Notes: generated by a model not told the origin, from the letters alone. 64,000 nucleotides of DNA from Saccharopolyspora shandongensis (GCF_900106995.1 NZ_FNOK01000003.1:289624-353623), one strand, 5' to 3'. Positions 35,168-44,192 are shown, counted from the stretch's first letter. A program made the numbers and translations.

Positions 35168-35794
35168 TCAGAACGACCGGCGCAGATCCTCGACCGCGAG
35201 CACATCGGCCTCGTTGCCCTCGGACGTGACCTTCGCTGCACGACGGCTGAAGGCGTGCAGGATCAGCTCGCTGGGCTCGCCGACGAAGCGCACCGTGCGC
35301 GGACCGCGCTTGGCCGCGATCTCGGTGCCGTCCGGGCGCCGCAGCACCACACCCACCGGGCTGCGCCCGTAGAACATCTTCGCGACCCGGGTCAGCGACT
35401 TCCACAGCGCTTCCTCGCGCTCCGGGTCGGACGGGCGCGGCTGCCAATCCGGCTGGGCCCGCCGGACGTCCTCGTGGTGCACGTAGAACTCGGCGGCGTT
35501 GACCGCCTCGTCCACACCGGAGAAGCCGAGCGGGTTCCACTTCGGCGGCCCCTGCCGGATCTGGTCGATCAGCTCCGGCCAGGACAGCGCGCGCAGCTCG
35601 TTCTGGATGCGCTCGCTGCGATCGACGAGCGCCTTCACGAACTTGCCCGCCACCGCGTCCGGCCGCCGTTCGCGCACCACGAGGTGCACCGCGAGGTCCT
35701 TGGTATTCCACCCGGCGCACAACGTCGGCGCGTCCGGGCCGAGCCGCTCGAACAGGTCGCACAACTGCTGGCGCTCATCGCTGGCCACACCCAT
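35168..35794 (-). CDS. TIGR03085-family (maleylpyruvate isomerase-like) protein
   Basis: Protein of 208 residues from the DinB/mycothiol-dependent isomerase-like group. Seen are TLCAGWNTKDLAVHLVVRERRPD with the metal-type His near residue 38, and AAEFYVHHEDVRRAQPDW with two further His. Actinobacterial members are named TIGR03085; their substrate is unknown. It begins with a leaderless-type promoter (TAGAGT, six bases, ATG). It is a single gene between dapA and the kinase gene; the 130 bp before dapA hold no other gene. Confidence 0.85.
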   Translation of the reverse strand: MGVASDERQQLCDLFERLGPDAPTLCAGWNTKDLAVHLVVRERRPDAVAGKFVKALVDRSERIQNELRALSWPELIDQIRQGPPKWNPLGFSGVDEAVNAAEFYVHHEDVRRAQPDWQPRPSDPEREEALWKSLTRVAKMFYGRSPVGVVLRRPDGTEIAAKRGPRTVRFVGEPSELILHAFSRRAAKVTSEGNEADVLAVEDLRRSF

Positions 35795-35800
35795 GCGCCC

Positions 35801-35806
35801 ACTCTA
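35801..35806 (-). promoter_or_regulatory. -10 box of leaderless TIGR03085 mRNA
   Basis: TAGAGT on the minus strand ends exactly six bases before ATG 35794, with no ribosome site. Confidence 0.55.
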
Positions 35807-35838
35807 GCCACCGCCGACCCGCGGGGTGGCGCAGGCGA

Positions 35839-37284
35839 TCACTTCGTCGCGGAAGTCTGCAGCTTGTCGCCGGACGCGCTGTAGAGGGCGCAGTAGATGC
35901 TCTGCGAGCCGGCCTTCCGGTCACCCTCGGACTTGCGGTACGCGTCCCAGCTCTGCGCCGAGGGGACAAGCGTGACGTAGCGCAACGTGGTCTGCTTGCC
36001 CGGCGTGACGACCTTGTCCGAGGCGAAGTACATCGAGCAGTAGCCCTCGCCGTATGCGACCAGCACGTCCTTCCCGGGGTAGGCCGTGTCGTAGCTGCTG
36101 GAGCTGAACGCGGACCCCGACGCGTAGAACTCGAAGTCGTGCGGGTCGGAGCAGGACGTCGTGTTGTTGATGGGCTGGCCCGCGGTGATCTTCCCGGTGC
36201 CGCAGTCCTTGGCGTCCGGGTCGAAACCGGCGACGTCGCCGCCCGTGCCGAACACCAGGGTCGAATCCATCGCGGCCGGCACACCACCGCCGACCAGCGC
36301 GAACCGCCCGACCAGGAGCCCGGCGACGAACAGCACGACGACGGCGACAGCCGCAGCGATCAGCCACGAGCCCTTGGACCGCTTCGGCTTCGGCGCCCCC
36401 TGGGCGACCCGGGTGTGGCTGCCGACCGGCAGCGTCTGCTCCGGGTTGCCGCCGATGGCGGGCGCGCTGTCCAGCAGCGCCCGGATCTGCGGGCCGGTGA
36501 ACCGCGCCCGCGGATCGGCGATCAAAAGCCCGGTGATCACCGAGCCGATCATGCCGTGCGGACCGGACATGCGGGGCGTCTCGTTGAGCACGGCGTGCAG
36601 CGTGGCGGCCGTCGTCTGCCGTTCGAACGGAATCCAGCCCTCGACCGCGAAGAACAACGTCGCGCCCAACGACCACAGGTCGCTGGCCGGCGAGGCGTCC
36701 GCGCCCTTGATCCGCTCCGGCGCCATGAACGACGGCGAGCCGACGATCGCGCCGCTGCTGGTCAGCCGCGGGTCGTCCAGGGTCTGGGCGATCCCGAAGT
36801 CGGCCAGCTTGACCCGGCCGTCGGCGACCATGATGTTGCTCGGCTTCACGTCGCGGTGCACGATCCCGGCCGCGTGCGCGGTCTCCAGCGCGGAGAGCAC
36901 CTGGCGGGTCAGGTCCACGGCCTGCTCGGGGCGCAGCGGACCCCACTGCGCGACGTAGTCGCTGAGGGTGACCGCCTGCACCAGCTCCATCACGATGTAC
37001 GTAACGCCGGACTCGGCCAGCACGTCGTGCACCGTGACCACCGCCGGGTCGTTCAGCCGTCCCGCGGTGCGCGCCTCGCGGAGCACCCGCTCCTCGAAGA
37101 CCTGCCGCTCGGCCGGGGGCACGCCGTCGGGCAGGTGCAGTTCCTTGATCGCGACCTCGCGGCCAATGACCTGGTCCCAGGCGCGCCAGACGATCCCCAT
37201 GCCGCCCCGCCCGAGCTCCTGGACGACCTGGTACCGACCGCCTATCACCCGGGCCTGCTGCCCCGGCCCGACCTGCTCAACCAC
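35839..37284 (-). CDS. Membrane Ser/Thr protein kinase
   Basis: Eukaryote-like kinase of 481 residues. The kinase domain has the glycine loop ELGRGGMGIVWRAWD, Lys in REVAIKELHL, catalytic HRDVKPSNIM, the DFGIAQ metal site and MAPERIKG. After a linker, a membrane span (WLIAAAVAVVVLFVAGLLVG) leads to an extracytoplasmic domain of about 140 residues with several cysteines and no PASTA repeats. So the external sensor is not of PknB type. GTG 37284 is preceded by GGAGGA; GTG 37299, 15 bases upstream, is an alternative. Confidence 0.92.
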   Translation of the reverse strand: MVEQVGPGQQARVIGGRYQVVQELGRGGMGIVWRAWDQVIGREVAIKELHLPDGVPPAERQVFEERVLREARTAGRLNDPAVVTVHDVLAESGVTYIVMELVQAVTLSDYVAQWGPLRPEQAVDLTRQVLSALETAHAAGIVHRDVKPSNIMVADGRVKLADFGIAQTLDDPRLTSSGAIVGSPSFMAPERIKGADASPASDLWSLGATLFFAVEGWIPFERQTTAATLHAVLNETPRMSGPHGMIGSVITGLLIADPRARFTGPQIRALLDSAPAIGGNPEQTLPVGSHTRVAQGAPKPKRSKGSWLIAAAVAVVVLFVAGLLVGRFALVGGGVPAAMDSTLVFGTGGDVAGFDPDAKDCGTGKITAGQPINNTTSCSDPHDFEFYASGSAFSSSSYDTAYPGKDVLVAYGEGYCSMYFASDKVVTPGKQTTLRYVTLVPSAQSWDAYRKSEGDRKAGSQSIYCALYSASGDKLQTSATK

Positions 37285-37434
37285 TGCGCCGTCCTCCACC
37301 GAAGTCCTCGCGCGCGACCACGCAGCGCAAACGTTCCTCCCCCGCCGATCATCCAATCAGATGAGTCGGACCAGCCATTGGACTGTGCGGCAGAGCGATC
37401 GGTTCCCGGGAGAAGCCCTTGCGTGCGGCCGAAT

Positions 37435-37477
37435 GCAGGGACGGCCGGCGCCCGAACCGGGCACCGGCCGTCCCTGC
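37435..37477 (-). terminator. Terminator after thyX
   Basis: A 14-bp stem (GCAGGGACGGCCGG with its complement) and 15-nt loop, 25 bp past the thyX stop on the minus strand. Confidence 0.8.
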
Positions 37478-37501
37478 GCGGAAGACCTGGGTGAAACTCG
37501 C

Positions 37502-38254
37502 TCAGCCCTCGGTGACGAACGGACTGGACGCGATCTCCGTGCCGTCCTTCAGCGTGGTGATCTCGAAGTCGCTGAACACGTTCGGCGCGGCCTTCTGCAA
37601 CTGCCGCAGGCACTCGATGGCGAGGCCGCGGATCTCGACGTCGGCGTGCTCGGAGGCGCGCATCGCCACGAAGTGCCGCCACGCCCGGTAGTTGCCGGTC
37701 ACCACGATCCGCGTCTCGGTCGCGTTGGGCAGCACCGCGCGGGCCGCCTGCCGCGCCTGCTTGCGGCGCAGCGTGGCCTTCGGCTCGTCGACGTACTTCT
37801 CCTCGAGCGCGGCGAGCAGCTCGGTGTAGGCGGCGACGCTCGCCTCGGTGGCCTGCACGAACTTCTCGTGCAGCTCCGGGTCCCCGGCGATGACGTCGGG
37901 CTCGACCATCGCGGCGTCGCGCTCCGGCACGTACCGCTGCGACAGCTGCGAGTAGGAGAAGTGCCGGTGCCGGATCAGCTCGTGGGTCAGCGAGCGCGAC
38001 ATCCCCGACAGGTAGAAGGACACGGAGCCGTGCTCCAGCACGGACAGGTGGCCGACCTCGAGGATGTGCCGCAGGTAGCCGGCGTTGGTGGCAGTGGCGG
38101 GGTTCGGCTTGCGCCACGACTGGTAGCACGCGCGACCGGCGAACTCCGCGAGCGCCTGCCCACCGTCGGCGTCGGTCGACCAGGGCACGTCCTCCGGCGG
38201 GAAGAACTCGGTCTTGCCGATCAGCTGCACTTTCGGCCGCACGAACTCGGTCAC
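37502..38254 (-). CDS. thyX: Flavin-dependent thymidylate synthase ThyX
   Basis: Makes dTMP from dUMP using methylenetetrahydrofolate and FAD, 250 residues, the usual length. The ThyX signature is complete: [17 protein letters not shown] near residue 90. Also present are [28 protein letters not shown] and [15 protein letters not shown] 38254 was chosen; a purine-rich AAAGGGG lies upstream at a rather long distance. It sits in the conserved thyX-dapA-rnj neighbourhood, here with two genes inserted between. Confidence 0.95.
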   Translation of the reverse strand: MTEFVRPKVQLIGKTEFFPPEDVPWSTDADGGQALAEFAGRACYQSWRKPNPATATNAGYLRHILEVGHLSVLEHGSVSFYLSGMSRSLTHELIRHRHFSYSQLSQRYVPERDAAMVEPDVIAGDPELHEKFVQATEASVAAYTELLAALEEKYVDEPKATLRRKQARQAARAVLPNATETRIVVTGNYRAWRHFVAMRASEHADVEIRGLAIECLRQLQKAAPNVFSDFEITTLKDGTEIASSPFVTEG

Positions 38255-38364
38255 GACGGGCGGGCCCCTTTCCTGCTCTGCACGGCGGTCGACGACCGCC
38301 GTTTGCGACTCCCCATGCGCGCATCGAGCGTAACCGGCAGTCCCAACGAGATCCCTGACGCCAG

Positions 38365-38418
38365 ATGACACCATCAGGTCATTGCATGACATCAACCATG
38401 CCGTCATAGTGGTGTCAT
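38365..38418 (+). promoter_or_regulatory. Promoter with three ATGACAYCA operator-like repeats
   Basis: ATGACACCA (38365-38373), ATGACATCA (38386-38394) and the inverted TGGTGTCAT (38410-38418) surround a promoter. The promoter is TTGCAT (38382-38387), a 17-bp spacer and CATAGT (38405-38410), with six bases to ATG 38417. The two direct copies are 21 bp apart, two helix turns. Since the gene encodes a ribbon-helix-helix protein, these are candidate sites for autorepression. Confidence 0.55.
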
Positions 38419-38980
38419 GGATCTGAGCCCTTACATCGAGCAGCTTCGCGAGGACCTGAGCTCCGCCGCCTCCGCCGGGGACGACCAGACCCGGCAGACC
38501 GCGGCGGCGCTGTCCGGCGCGATCGAGCCGGCCGCACGGCTGGCGATCATGAACGCACTGTCCGACCTGGCGGCGGAGGTGACGACCTTGCTGGACGGCC
38601 AGGTCGTCGACATCCGCCTCGACGGCCGCGACGTCCGGGTGGTGGTCAGCGGCGACACCGCACCGCCCACGGTGGAGGACGAGGCCGAGCCACCGCCACC
38701 CCCGCCAAGCGGCGACAGCGGTGACATCAGCCGCATCACGCTCCGCCTGATGGAGGAGATCAAGTCACAGGCCGAACAGGCCGCGTCGAGCCAGGGCGTG
38801 TCGTTGAACACCTGGGTCGCGCAGGCGGTTCAGGGTGCGCTGCACACCGGGCGGCCGCGCGGCCCGTGGGACCACCCGCGGCACGGTCGCGGCCGGCAGT
38901 GGCCACCGCCCGGCGGCGGCCCGCGCGGGCGGTGGCGCGGCGAGCCCGGCTCGCGGGTGCGCGGCTGGGTCGAAGGCTGA
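38417..38980 (+). CDS. Ribbon-helix-helix (Arc/HicB-like) DNA-binding protein
   Basis: Protein of 187 residues. The N-terminal half is an Ala-rich helical and beta region ([39 protein letters not shown]). After a Pro-rich linker comes a ribbon-helix-helix segment, [20 protein letters not shown] then [15 protein letters not shown], as in Arc or HicB-type antitoxins. The tail is Gly, Arg and Pro rich. No toxin partner is present; the next gene, a DUF4097 protein, starts 14 bp downstream and the two form a conserved-looking pair. Probably autoregulatory. Confidence 0.82.
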   Translation: MDLSPYIEQLREDLSSAASAGDDQTRQTAAALSGAIEPAARLAIMNALSDLAAEVTTLLDGQVVDIRLDGRDVRVVVSGDTAPPTVEDEAEPPPPPPSGDSGDISRITLRLMEEIKSQAEQAASSQGVSLNTWVAQAVQGALHTGRPRGPWDHPRHGRGRQWPPPGGGPRGRWRGEPGSRVRGWVEG

Positions 38981-38994
38981 GAGGAGGGATCGCG

Positions 38995-39996
38995 ATGACG
39001 AACGACGAGACCACGGGCGGCGGCCCGGCAGAGCCCGCCGACCGGCCGGAGGCCGAGGAGCGGTCGAGCGCCGAGGAGCGGTTGGCCGAGCTGGTGCGCA
39101 GCCAGGACTTCGACACCGCCGGGCCGATTCGCATCGACATCGGCAACAGCCTGGGGCCGGTCGTGATCGAGTTGGCCGAAACCGCGACCACCCACGTCGA
39201 GGTCCGGCACGATGCCGCCGCCAGCGGGCCGGACTGGCGCAGCGGCCTGACCGGGTTGCTGAGCTGGGTCAGCGAGCAGTTCAGCGAGGCCGGCATCCGC
39301 ACCGGCGGCGAGGCCGACCGCGGCCGCGGGGCGCAGGAGCCGATCTCCGAGGCCGTGCGGCGGACGCGGATCGACCTCACCGGCAACCGGCTCGCCGTCC
39401 GGACCCCGGCCAACGCACCGCTGCGCAACGTCCCGCTGGCGGTCAAGGTGCGGGCCCCGCTGGACTCGGAGGTCGGGGTGCACTCCAGCTCCGGCGAGAT
39501 CAGCGTGACCGGCGCGGCCGGGCGGATCAACGTTCAGGCCGGTTCCGGCACGGTGTCGATCGAGCGGGCGTCGGATCGGGCCACGATCCGGTCCGGCTCC
39601 GGTCAGCTCCGGCTGGGCACGATGGCCGGCGGCGTGCATGCGCGCAGCGGCAGCGGCGACGTCGAGATCAGCGTGATCGAGACGGCGTCGTCGGTGGCCA
39701 CCGGCAGCGGGAACGTGTGGCTCGGCACCGTGTCCGGTGACGTGCTGGTGCGTTCCGGCAGCGGTGACCTGACGGTCGCAGACGCGACCGCCGGGCAGGT
39801 CGAGCTGATCACCGGTTCCGGCGAGTTGCAGGTGTCCGTCCACCGCGGAACCTCCGCGGAGGTGGACCTCACCTCGTCCACCGGCACGGCGAGCAGCGAC
39901 CTGGTGGTCTCCGAGGTACCTCCCGAGAAGGAACCGAAGCTGCAGATCTTCGGCCGCACAGGAACGGGTGATGCCGTGTTGACAACAGCCACGTGA
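38995..39996 (+). CDS. DUF4097-family beta-repeat protein
   Basis: Protein of 333 residues. A charged N-terminus (EERSSAEERLAELVRSQD) precedes a long beta-helix-like region of short repeats such as SSSGEISVTGAAG, AGSGTVSIERAS, SGSGQLRLGTMAG, SGSGDVEISV and TGSGNVWLGTVSG. No signal peptide or membrane span is seen, so it is probably cytoplasmic. DUF4097 proteins are adhesin-like in fold but their function is unknown. GAGGAGGG precedes the ATG. Co-transcribed with the ribbon-helix-helix gene and closed by a terminator. Confidence 0.85.
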   Translation: MTNDETTGGGPAEPADRPEAEERSSAEERLAELVRSQDFDTAGPIRIDIGNSLGPVVIELAETATTHVEVRHDAAASGPDWRSGLTGLLSWVSEQFSEAGIRTGGEADRGRGAQEPISEAVRRTRIDLTGNRLAVRTPANAPLRNVPLAVKVRAPLDSEVGVHSSSGEISVTGAAGRINVQAGSGTVSIERASDRATIRSGSGQLRLGTMAGGVHARSGSGDVEISVIETASSVATGSGNVWLGTVSGDVLVRSGSGDLTVADATAGQVELITGSGELQVSVHRGTSAEVDLTSSTGTASSDLVVSEVPPEKEPKLQIFGRTGTGDAVLTTAT

Positions 39997-40025
39997 AACG
40001 TGGAAGGCCGGATGCGAGCGCCGAA

Positions 40026-40070
40026 CAGCGTCGTTGGATCGGCCGGGCGACGACCGATCCAACGACGCTG
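40026..40070. terminator. Bidirectional terminator, 17-bp stem
   Basis: A perfect 17-bp stem (CAGCGTCGTTGGATCGG with its complement) and 11-nt loop between the convergent DUF4097 and oxidoreductase genes. Confidence 0.87.
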
Positions 40071-40093
40071 CCGAGCTTTGCCGCCGCGGCTGA

Positions 40094-40747
40094 TCAGCCG
40101 CCGGTGCCGTACTTCTGCGGAGGCAGCATCGCCTGCGCATCGACGCCGCGGAACCACAGGCCGATCATGAACGCGGTGGTAGCCTCCAGCAGCGACGCTC
40201 GTTCCAGCGGGCCTCCGTCTGCCGGCTCGCAGCCGATGTCGGTCACCAACGTCCGGACGGTGGCGATCGCCTCAGCGTCGTCCCCGCACAGCGGAACGAC
40301 CAGCGGCCGGCCTTCGAAAACCGGTGGGGTCAAACGCCAGACGGATTCGTGGCAGGTGTTGAAGGCCTTGACGACGCGTGCCCCGACCGCCTGGTGGGAG
40401 ATTCGTTCGGCCATCGACGTTCCGGTGGGGAGGTCGATGGTGAAGCGATCGGGGACGACGGCGTTCGTGCAGTCGATCAGCATCTTGTCCCGCAAGGTGC
40501 CGGTCTCGGCTCCAGCGGCGGTGAGCGCGTCGGCGACCGCCGAGTACGGAACGGCGACGAGGACGACATCGCCGAACTCGGCTGCTTCCGCGAAGGTTCC
40601 GCTCCGTGCCGACGGCCCGAGCCGCTCCGCGAGCGCTCTGGCCTTGGCCGGGTCGCGACCGCTCACCATCACGTGGTGACCGGCTCGCGTCCACTGTGTA
40701 CCGAGTGCGTCGGCCATGTTCCCGCTGCCCAGAATTCCGATCCGCAT
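40094..40747 (-). CDS. NADP oxidoreductase, F420-dependent-type fold
   Basis: Rossmann-fold protein of 217 residues. It begins MRIGILGSGNMADALGTQW, a dinucleotide-binding motif, followed by VMVSGRDPAKARALAERLG, where Ser-Gly-Arg replaces an acidic residue and suggests NADP. Later VLVAVPYSAVADAL, KAFNTCHESVW and VPLCGDDAEAIATV match the NADP:F420 oxidoreductase-like family. Use of F420 itself is not shown. It diverges from an HxlR regulator that may control it. Confidence 0.85.
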   Translation of the reverse strand: MRIGILGSGNMADALGTQWTRAGHHVMVSGRDPAKARALAERLGPSARSGTFAEAAEFGDVVLVAVPYSAVADALTAAGAETGTLRDKMLIDCTNAVVPDRFTIDLPTGTSMAERISHQAVGARVVKAFNTCHESVWRLTPPVFEGRPLVVPLCGDDAEAIATVRTLVTDIGCEPADGGPLERASLLEATTAFMIGLWFRGVDAQAMLPPQKYGTGG

Positions 40748-40874
40748 AGGGCTCTTCTCGCTTTCGTTCGAGTTCTCCGGTGGTATGCCGGTCCGAAGCT
40801 AAGCGGCCCGATAGCTACCAATCGGTGTCTCACGGCAGGGCAGGATGGGGTTACGCGCAGGCGAGGAGGGGCCT

Positions 40875-41270
40875 ATGACCGAGATGTCCGAGGTCTTGCC
40901 CGCGGACAGCGAGTTCCTCGCCGACTGCCGGGCGCGGCTGGCGTTCGACCTGCTGTCCAACACGTGGAACCCGGTGGTCGTCTGGGCGCTCCGGAAGGGA
41001 CCGCTGCGTCCGATCGATCTGCGGCGGCAGATCGGCGGCATCCGCACCAAGGTGCTTTCCGAGACGCTACGCAGGCTCCAGTACAACGGCCTGGTCGACC
41101 GCTGCACCTACCGGGAGGCTCCGCCTCGGGTCGAGTACCGGCTGACCGAGCTGGGCGAGAGCCTGCTGGGCCCGATCGGGATGCTCGGCGAATGGGGCTT
41201 CCGCCACGGCGACGAAGTCATGGCGGCGCAAGAAGAACAGGACCGCGCGGACGGCACCTGCGCGAGCTGA
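40875..41270 (+). CDS. HxlR-family transcriptional regulator
   Basis: Winged helix-turn-helix protein of 131 residues. The HxlR core is DLLSNTWNPVVVWALRKGPLRPIDLRRQIGG, then KVLSETLRRLQYNGLVDRCTY and PPRVEYRLTELGESL, in separate stretches. One cysteine (ADCRARLAFDLL) sits where HxlR members sense electrophiles or oxidants. ATG 40875 is preceded by GAGGAGG. It is divergent from the oxidoreductase gene (127 bp between), the usual HxlR-target arrangement. Confidence 0.9.
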   Translation: MTEMSEVLPADSEFLADCRARLAFDLLSNTWNPVVVWALRKGPLRPIDLRRQIGGIRTKVLSETLRRLQYNGLVDRCTYREAPPRVEYRLTELGESLLGPIGMLGEWGFRHGDEVMAAQEEQDRADGTCAS

Positions 41271-41315
41271 ACGCGCGCCGTCCGCAAGGCCACCGCTCTC
41301 GGCGGGCCTCCGTGA

Positions 41316-42524
41316 TCAGCGGCTGGCTGAGCGGAGCGGCTTGGCCAGGTCTCCCTTGGCGCCGACGACGACGTCGTCGAGGCCGAGCCAGGACGCCATG
41401 TCGCGCAGCGCGGCGGACAGCTCCGGCACGACCTCGCCCGAATCGTGGCCGGTTTCGAGGAATGCGCCCGGTACCCGCAGCACACCGGCAGCGCGGTCGG
41501 CCTTCAGGTCGACGCGGGCCACCAGTTCACCGTTGAGGAGGAAGGGGAAAACGTAGTAGCCGTACTGCCGCTTGGGCTCGGGCACGTAGATCTCGATGCG
41601 GTAGCGGAACTCGAAAAGCCGTTCGGCGCGGGAACGTTCCCAGACCAGCGGGTCGAACGGGCAGAGCAGCGCCCGGCCGGTGACCTTCCTCGGGATGCGG
41701 GCCGCGGTGTAGCGGTATGCGGGCTGCCGCCAGCCCTGCACCGCGACCGGCTCCAGCACGCCGTCCTCCACCAGCTCGGCCACGGCCTGCTTGGACTGCG
41801 CGGGCGAAAGCCGGTAGTAGTCCCTCAGATCCGGTTCGGTGGCGACGCCGAGCGCATGCGCGGACCGCTCCACCAGCGCGCGAATCGCCTCGTCGTCTTC
41901 CGGCTCGTGTGCGAGCACGTGCGCCGGAAGAACGCGTTCGGGCAGGTCGTAGAGCCGCTCGAAGCCGCGTCGGGTGCCGGTGGTCAGCTCGCCCATCGCG
42001 AACAGCAGTTCGCAGGCCCGTTTCGTGTCGGTGCGGTTCCACCAGGGCCCCCTCCCCTGGCGTTCGCCGCCGCCGAGCTCGCGTTCCAGGCCACCCGCGC
42101 CGATCGGCCCGAGTTCCTTCACCGCGGTCAGCACGTCGTTGATCAGCTGGGGCGAACGTTCCAGCAGCTCGCGACTGCGCCGTCGCCAAGCCCCGCCGTA
42201 CTCCCGCATCCGCCACCGCAGCAGCGGCCAGTCCTCGACCGGGATCAGCGATGCTTCGTGCGCCCAGTACTCGACGAGCAGGCGTGGTTGCCGTGCCCGG
42301 TGCGACCAGGCCGCCGCGTCGAGGAGCTCGGCCGCGTAGCCGCCGAGCCGGCTGAACAGCGGCATGTAGTGGGCCCGGACGGCCACGTTGACCGAGTCGA
42401 GCTGCAGGAGCTTGGTGCGGGCCAGGGCGCGCTGCAGGTGTCGGCGCGTCACCTCACCGCGGGGCGGCGGGTCGGCGAATCCCTGGGCGGCCAAGGCGAG
42501 TCGGCGTGCGGTGTCGCGGCTCAT
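41316..42524 (-). CDS. YcaQ-type winged-helix DNA glycosylase
   Basis: Protein of 402 residues of the crosslink-repair glycosylase YcaQ/AlkX family. Signature pieces are LLQLDSVNVAVRAHYMPLFSRLG, LLVEYWAHEASLIP with the catalytic Gln-x-Arg region just before it (ARQPRLL), LLCPFDPLVWERSRAERLF, and the C-terminal YGYYVFPFLLNGELVARVDL. Bacterial members unhook DNA interstrand crosslinks; some protect producers of such antibiotics. ATG 42524 begins the conserved part (MSRDTARRLALAAQGF). No biosynthetic cluster is visible nearby. Confidence 0.9.
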   Translation of the reverse strand: MSRDTARRLALAAQGFADPPPRGEVTRRHLQRALARTKLLQLDSVNVAVRAHYMPLFSRLGGYAAELLDAAAWSHRARQPRLLVEYWAHEASLIPVEDWPLLRWRMREYGGAWRRRSRELLERSPQLINDVLTAVKELGPIGAGGLERELGGGERQGRGPWWNRTDTKRACELLFAMGELTTGTRRGFERLYDLPERVLPAHVLAHEPEDDEAIRALVERSAHALGVATEPDLRDYYRLSPAQSKQAVAELVEDGVLEPVAVQGWRQPAYRYTAARIPRKVTGRALLCPFDPLVWERSRAERLFEFRYRIEIYVPEPKRQYGYYVFPFLLNGELVARVDLKADRAAGVLRVPGAFLETGHDSGEVVPELSAALRDMASWLGLDDVVVGAKGDLAKPLRSASR

Positions 42525-42671
42525 GGTCTGCACCCGCCAGATCGTGCCAGCATCCCCCGACAAACCGATCATCAGCGGCCGGTTTTGCCGCTCCGCGGAC
42601 CAGGATTCACCCGGAACCGGAAGTCCCGGTACCGGTTGCAGGGCGGCCGGTCGGTAGCCGGTCGGGCACGT

Positions 42672-42677
42672 TAGGTT
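42672..42677 (+). promoter_or_regulatory. -10 box of leaderless GNAT mRNA
   Basis: TAGGTT ends six bases before ATG 42684. No ribosome site is present. Confidence 0.5.
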
Positions 42678-42683
42678 GTCGCC

Positions 42684-43247
42684 ATGGCCGATGCCGATGT
42701 GCGGGAAGCTGTGCCGTCCGATGCCGCTGAGATCGCGCGCATCCAGCTGACGACGTGGCGCACCGCCTTCACCGAGCTGCTGCCCGCGGCGGTGCTGGAC
42801 GGGTTGGACAGCGCGGCGACCGAGCAGGAGTGGCGGCATGCCCTGTCCGACGGTCCAGCCGCAGTGCTGGTCGCGATGGAGGGCTCGTGGATCGTGGGCT
42901 TCTGCGCGGCAGGCCCGGCCCCGGAGGCCGAGGTGGCGGCGGCCAACGGCACCCTGCCTGCCGATGCGGCCACGGTCGCACTGGTCAGCGCACTGCTGGT
43001 GGAACCGCGCTGGGGACGGCGCGGCCACGGTGGGCGGCTGCTCGGCGCGATGGTGGAGCGGCTCGCCGCGGGCGGGGCCACGCGGGGCATCACGTGGGTG
43101 CCGGAGGCGAACACGGCGTCGATGGCCTTCTTCCGCAGTGCGGGCTGGGCCCCGGACGGTACGGTACGCACGTTGGACGCCGGCGGCCGTCCGCTGCGGG
43201 AGTTGCGATTGTCGGGTCCGATGGAATTGCAGTTCGAAGAACGGTGA
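42684..43247 (+). CDS. GNAT-family N-acetyltransferase
   Basis: Acetyltransferase of 187 residues. The N-terminal DVREAVPSDAAEIARIQLTTWRTAF and the acetyl-CoA loop VEPRWGRRGHGGRLLGAMVERL are clear, and the C-terminal ANTASMAFFRSAGWAPDGTVRTL is typical of the family. Substrate unknown. The next gene, a small membrane protein, starts 84 bp downstream and may be co-transcribed. Confidence 0.87.
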   Translation: MADADVREAVPSDAAEIARIQLTTWRTAFTELLPAAVLDGLDSAATEQEWRHALSDGPAAVLVAMEGSWIVGFCAAGPAPEAEVAAANGTLPADAATVALVSALLVEPRWGRRGHGGRLLGAMVERLAAGGATRGITWVPEANTASMAFFRSAGWAPDGTVRTLDAGGRPLRELRLSGPMELQFEER

Positions 43248-43331
43248 ACACCGGTGCCGTGCTCGCTCGGGCGCGCGCGCGGGGTCGCCGGCCACACCGC
43301 CTGCTGGGGTCCGAGCTCGCTGGGAGCGATC

Positions 43332-43823
43332 GTGCTGACCGTGATCGGTTTGCTGTCCACCGCCTTCGGGGTGTCGGTGGCCTCCGCTCTGCTCCCGTTG
43401 ATCAGCATCGAGCTGTTCGCGATCGGACTGGTGCTCAAGAGCCCGGAGATCCCGTGGTGGCTGCTGGCGCTGGTCATCGCCACCGGTCAGATCGGCGGGA
43501 AGCTGCTGCACTACTACGCGGCACGCGGCTCGATCCGGCTGCCCCGGATGTTCCGGCGCAAGACCGAGCCGGAGCGCAAGGACAGCCGCTGGCGCCAGTG
43601 GCTGGAGAAGTTCCGGACGAACTGCCACGAGCGGCCGGTGTGGACCGGCGCGGTGCTGCTGATCAGCGCGGCCGCGAGTCTGCCGCCGTTCGCCGCGATC
43701 GCGGTGATCGCGGGCTGGGCGAAGGTGCCGCTGACCACGTTCCTGGTCACGGGTTTCGTCGGGCGCTTCATCCGCTTCGGCGCGCTGGCGATCGCGCCAG
43801 GTGTGGTCGTCGGCTGGCTGTGA
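43332..43823 (+). CDS. Small membrane protein, DedA/VTT-like
   Basis: Protein of about 163 residues with four or five membrane spans. Features resembling the DedA/VTT family are PEIPWWLLALVIATGQIGGKLLHYYAARGS in its middle (written here in part: ATGQIGGKLLHYYAARG) and the C-terminal VTGFVGRFIRFGALA. DedA proteins handle lipid carriers or keep membrane potential. It is shorter than typical DedA. GTG 43332 follows GGGAG; the frame is open from GTG 43254 and an earlier start is possible. Confidence 0.65.
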   Translation: MLTVIGLLSTAFGVSVASALLPLISIELFAIGLVLKSPEIPWWLLALVIATGQIGGKLLHYYAARGSIRLPRMFRRKTEPERKDSRWRQWLEKFRTNCHERPVWTGAVLLISAAASLPPFAAIAVIAGWAKVPLTTFLVTGFVGRFIRFGALAIAPGVVVGWL

Positions 43824-43858
43824 CCGAAAGGCCGCGCGGCTCCTGACCTGCACGTGCA

Positions 43859-43908
43859 GGGCCGTGAGCCCGTCGGGACGCTGAAGCGACGCGAAGGACT
43901 CACGGCCC
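43859..43908. terminator. Bidirectional terminator between convergent genes
   Basis: A 10-bp stem (GGGCCGTGAG with its complement) enclosing 30 nt, between the small membrane protein gene and the end of the sulfur operon. A CCTGCACGTGCAGG palindrome lies at 43847-43860. Confidence 0.6.
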
Positions 43909-43926
43909 GGTGACCGGCGCGGTGGC

Positions 43927-44159
43927 TCAGAGCAGGCCGAGGCGCTTGGGGACGCCGCTGATCGAGTCGATCAAGCCGAAGACCGGCACCCCAGCGGCGC
44001 GAAGGTCCACTTGTTGTTCAGGTCGCCGGTGTCGGGCTCGTCGACGACCGCCACGCCGTCTCCCTGCGGTGCCTCGCCGAGTGCGGCCGGGCCGGCGCCG
44101 AACAAGGCGACTCCGGCGAGCAACGAGGTGGCGACGGCACGTCCTGCGGTCCGCTTCAT
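43927..44159 (-). CDS. Small secreted protein, frame broken at a G-run
   Basis: ATG 44159, preceded by GAGGAGGA, starts a secreted protein with signal peptide VATSLLAGVALFGAGPAALG and a short acidic mature part. As sequenced, the frame ends at 43971 in a poor tail. Adding one G at 43989-43992 gives instead VPVFGLIDSISGVPKRLGLL and a stop at 43927, a coherent end, about 77 residues in all. So the gene is either a recent pseudogene or misread by one base. Family unknown. Last gene of the sulfur operon. Confidence 0.6.
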
Positions 44160-44192
44160 GTTCTTCCTCCTCAATTCGTCTTCGGTCGTTGC

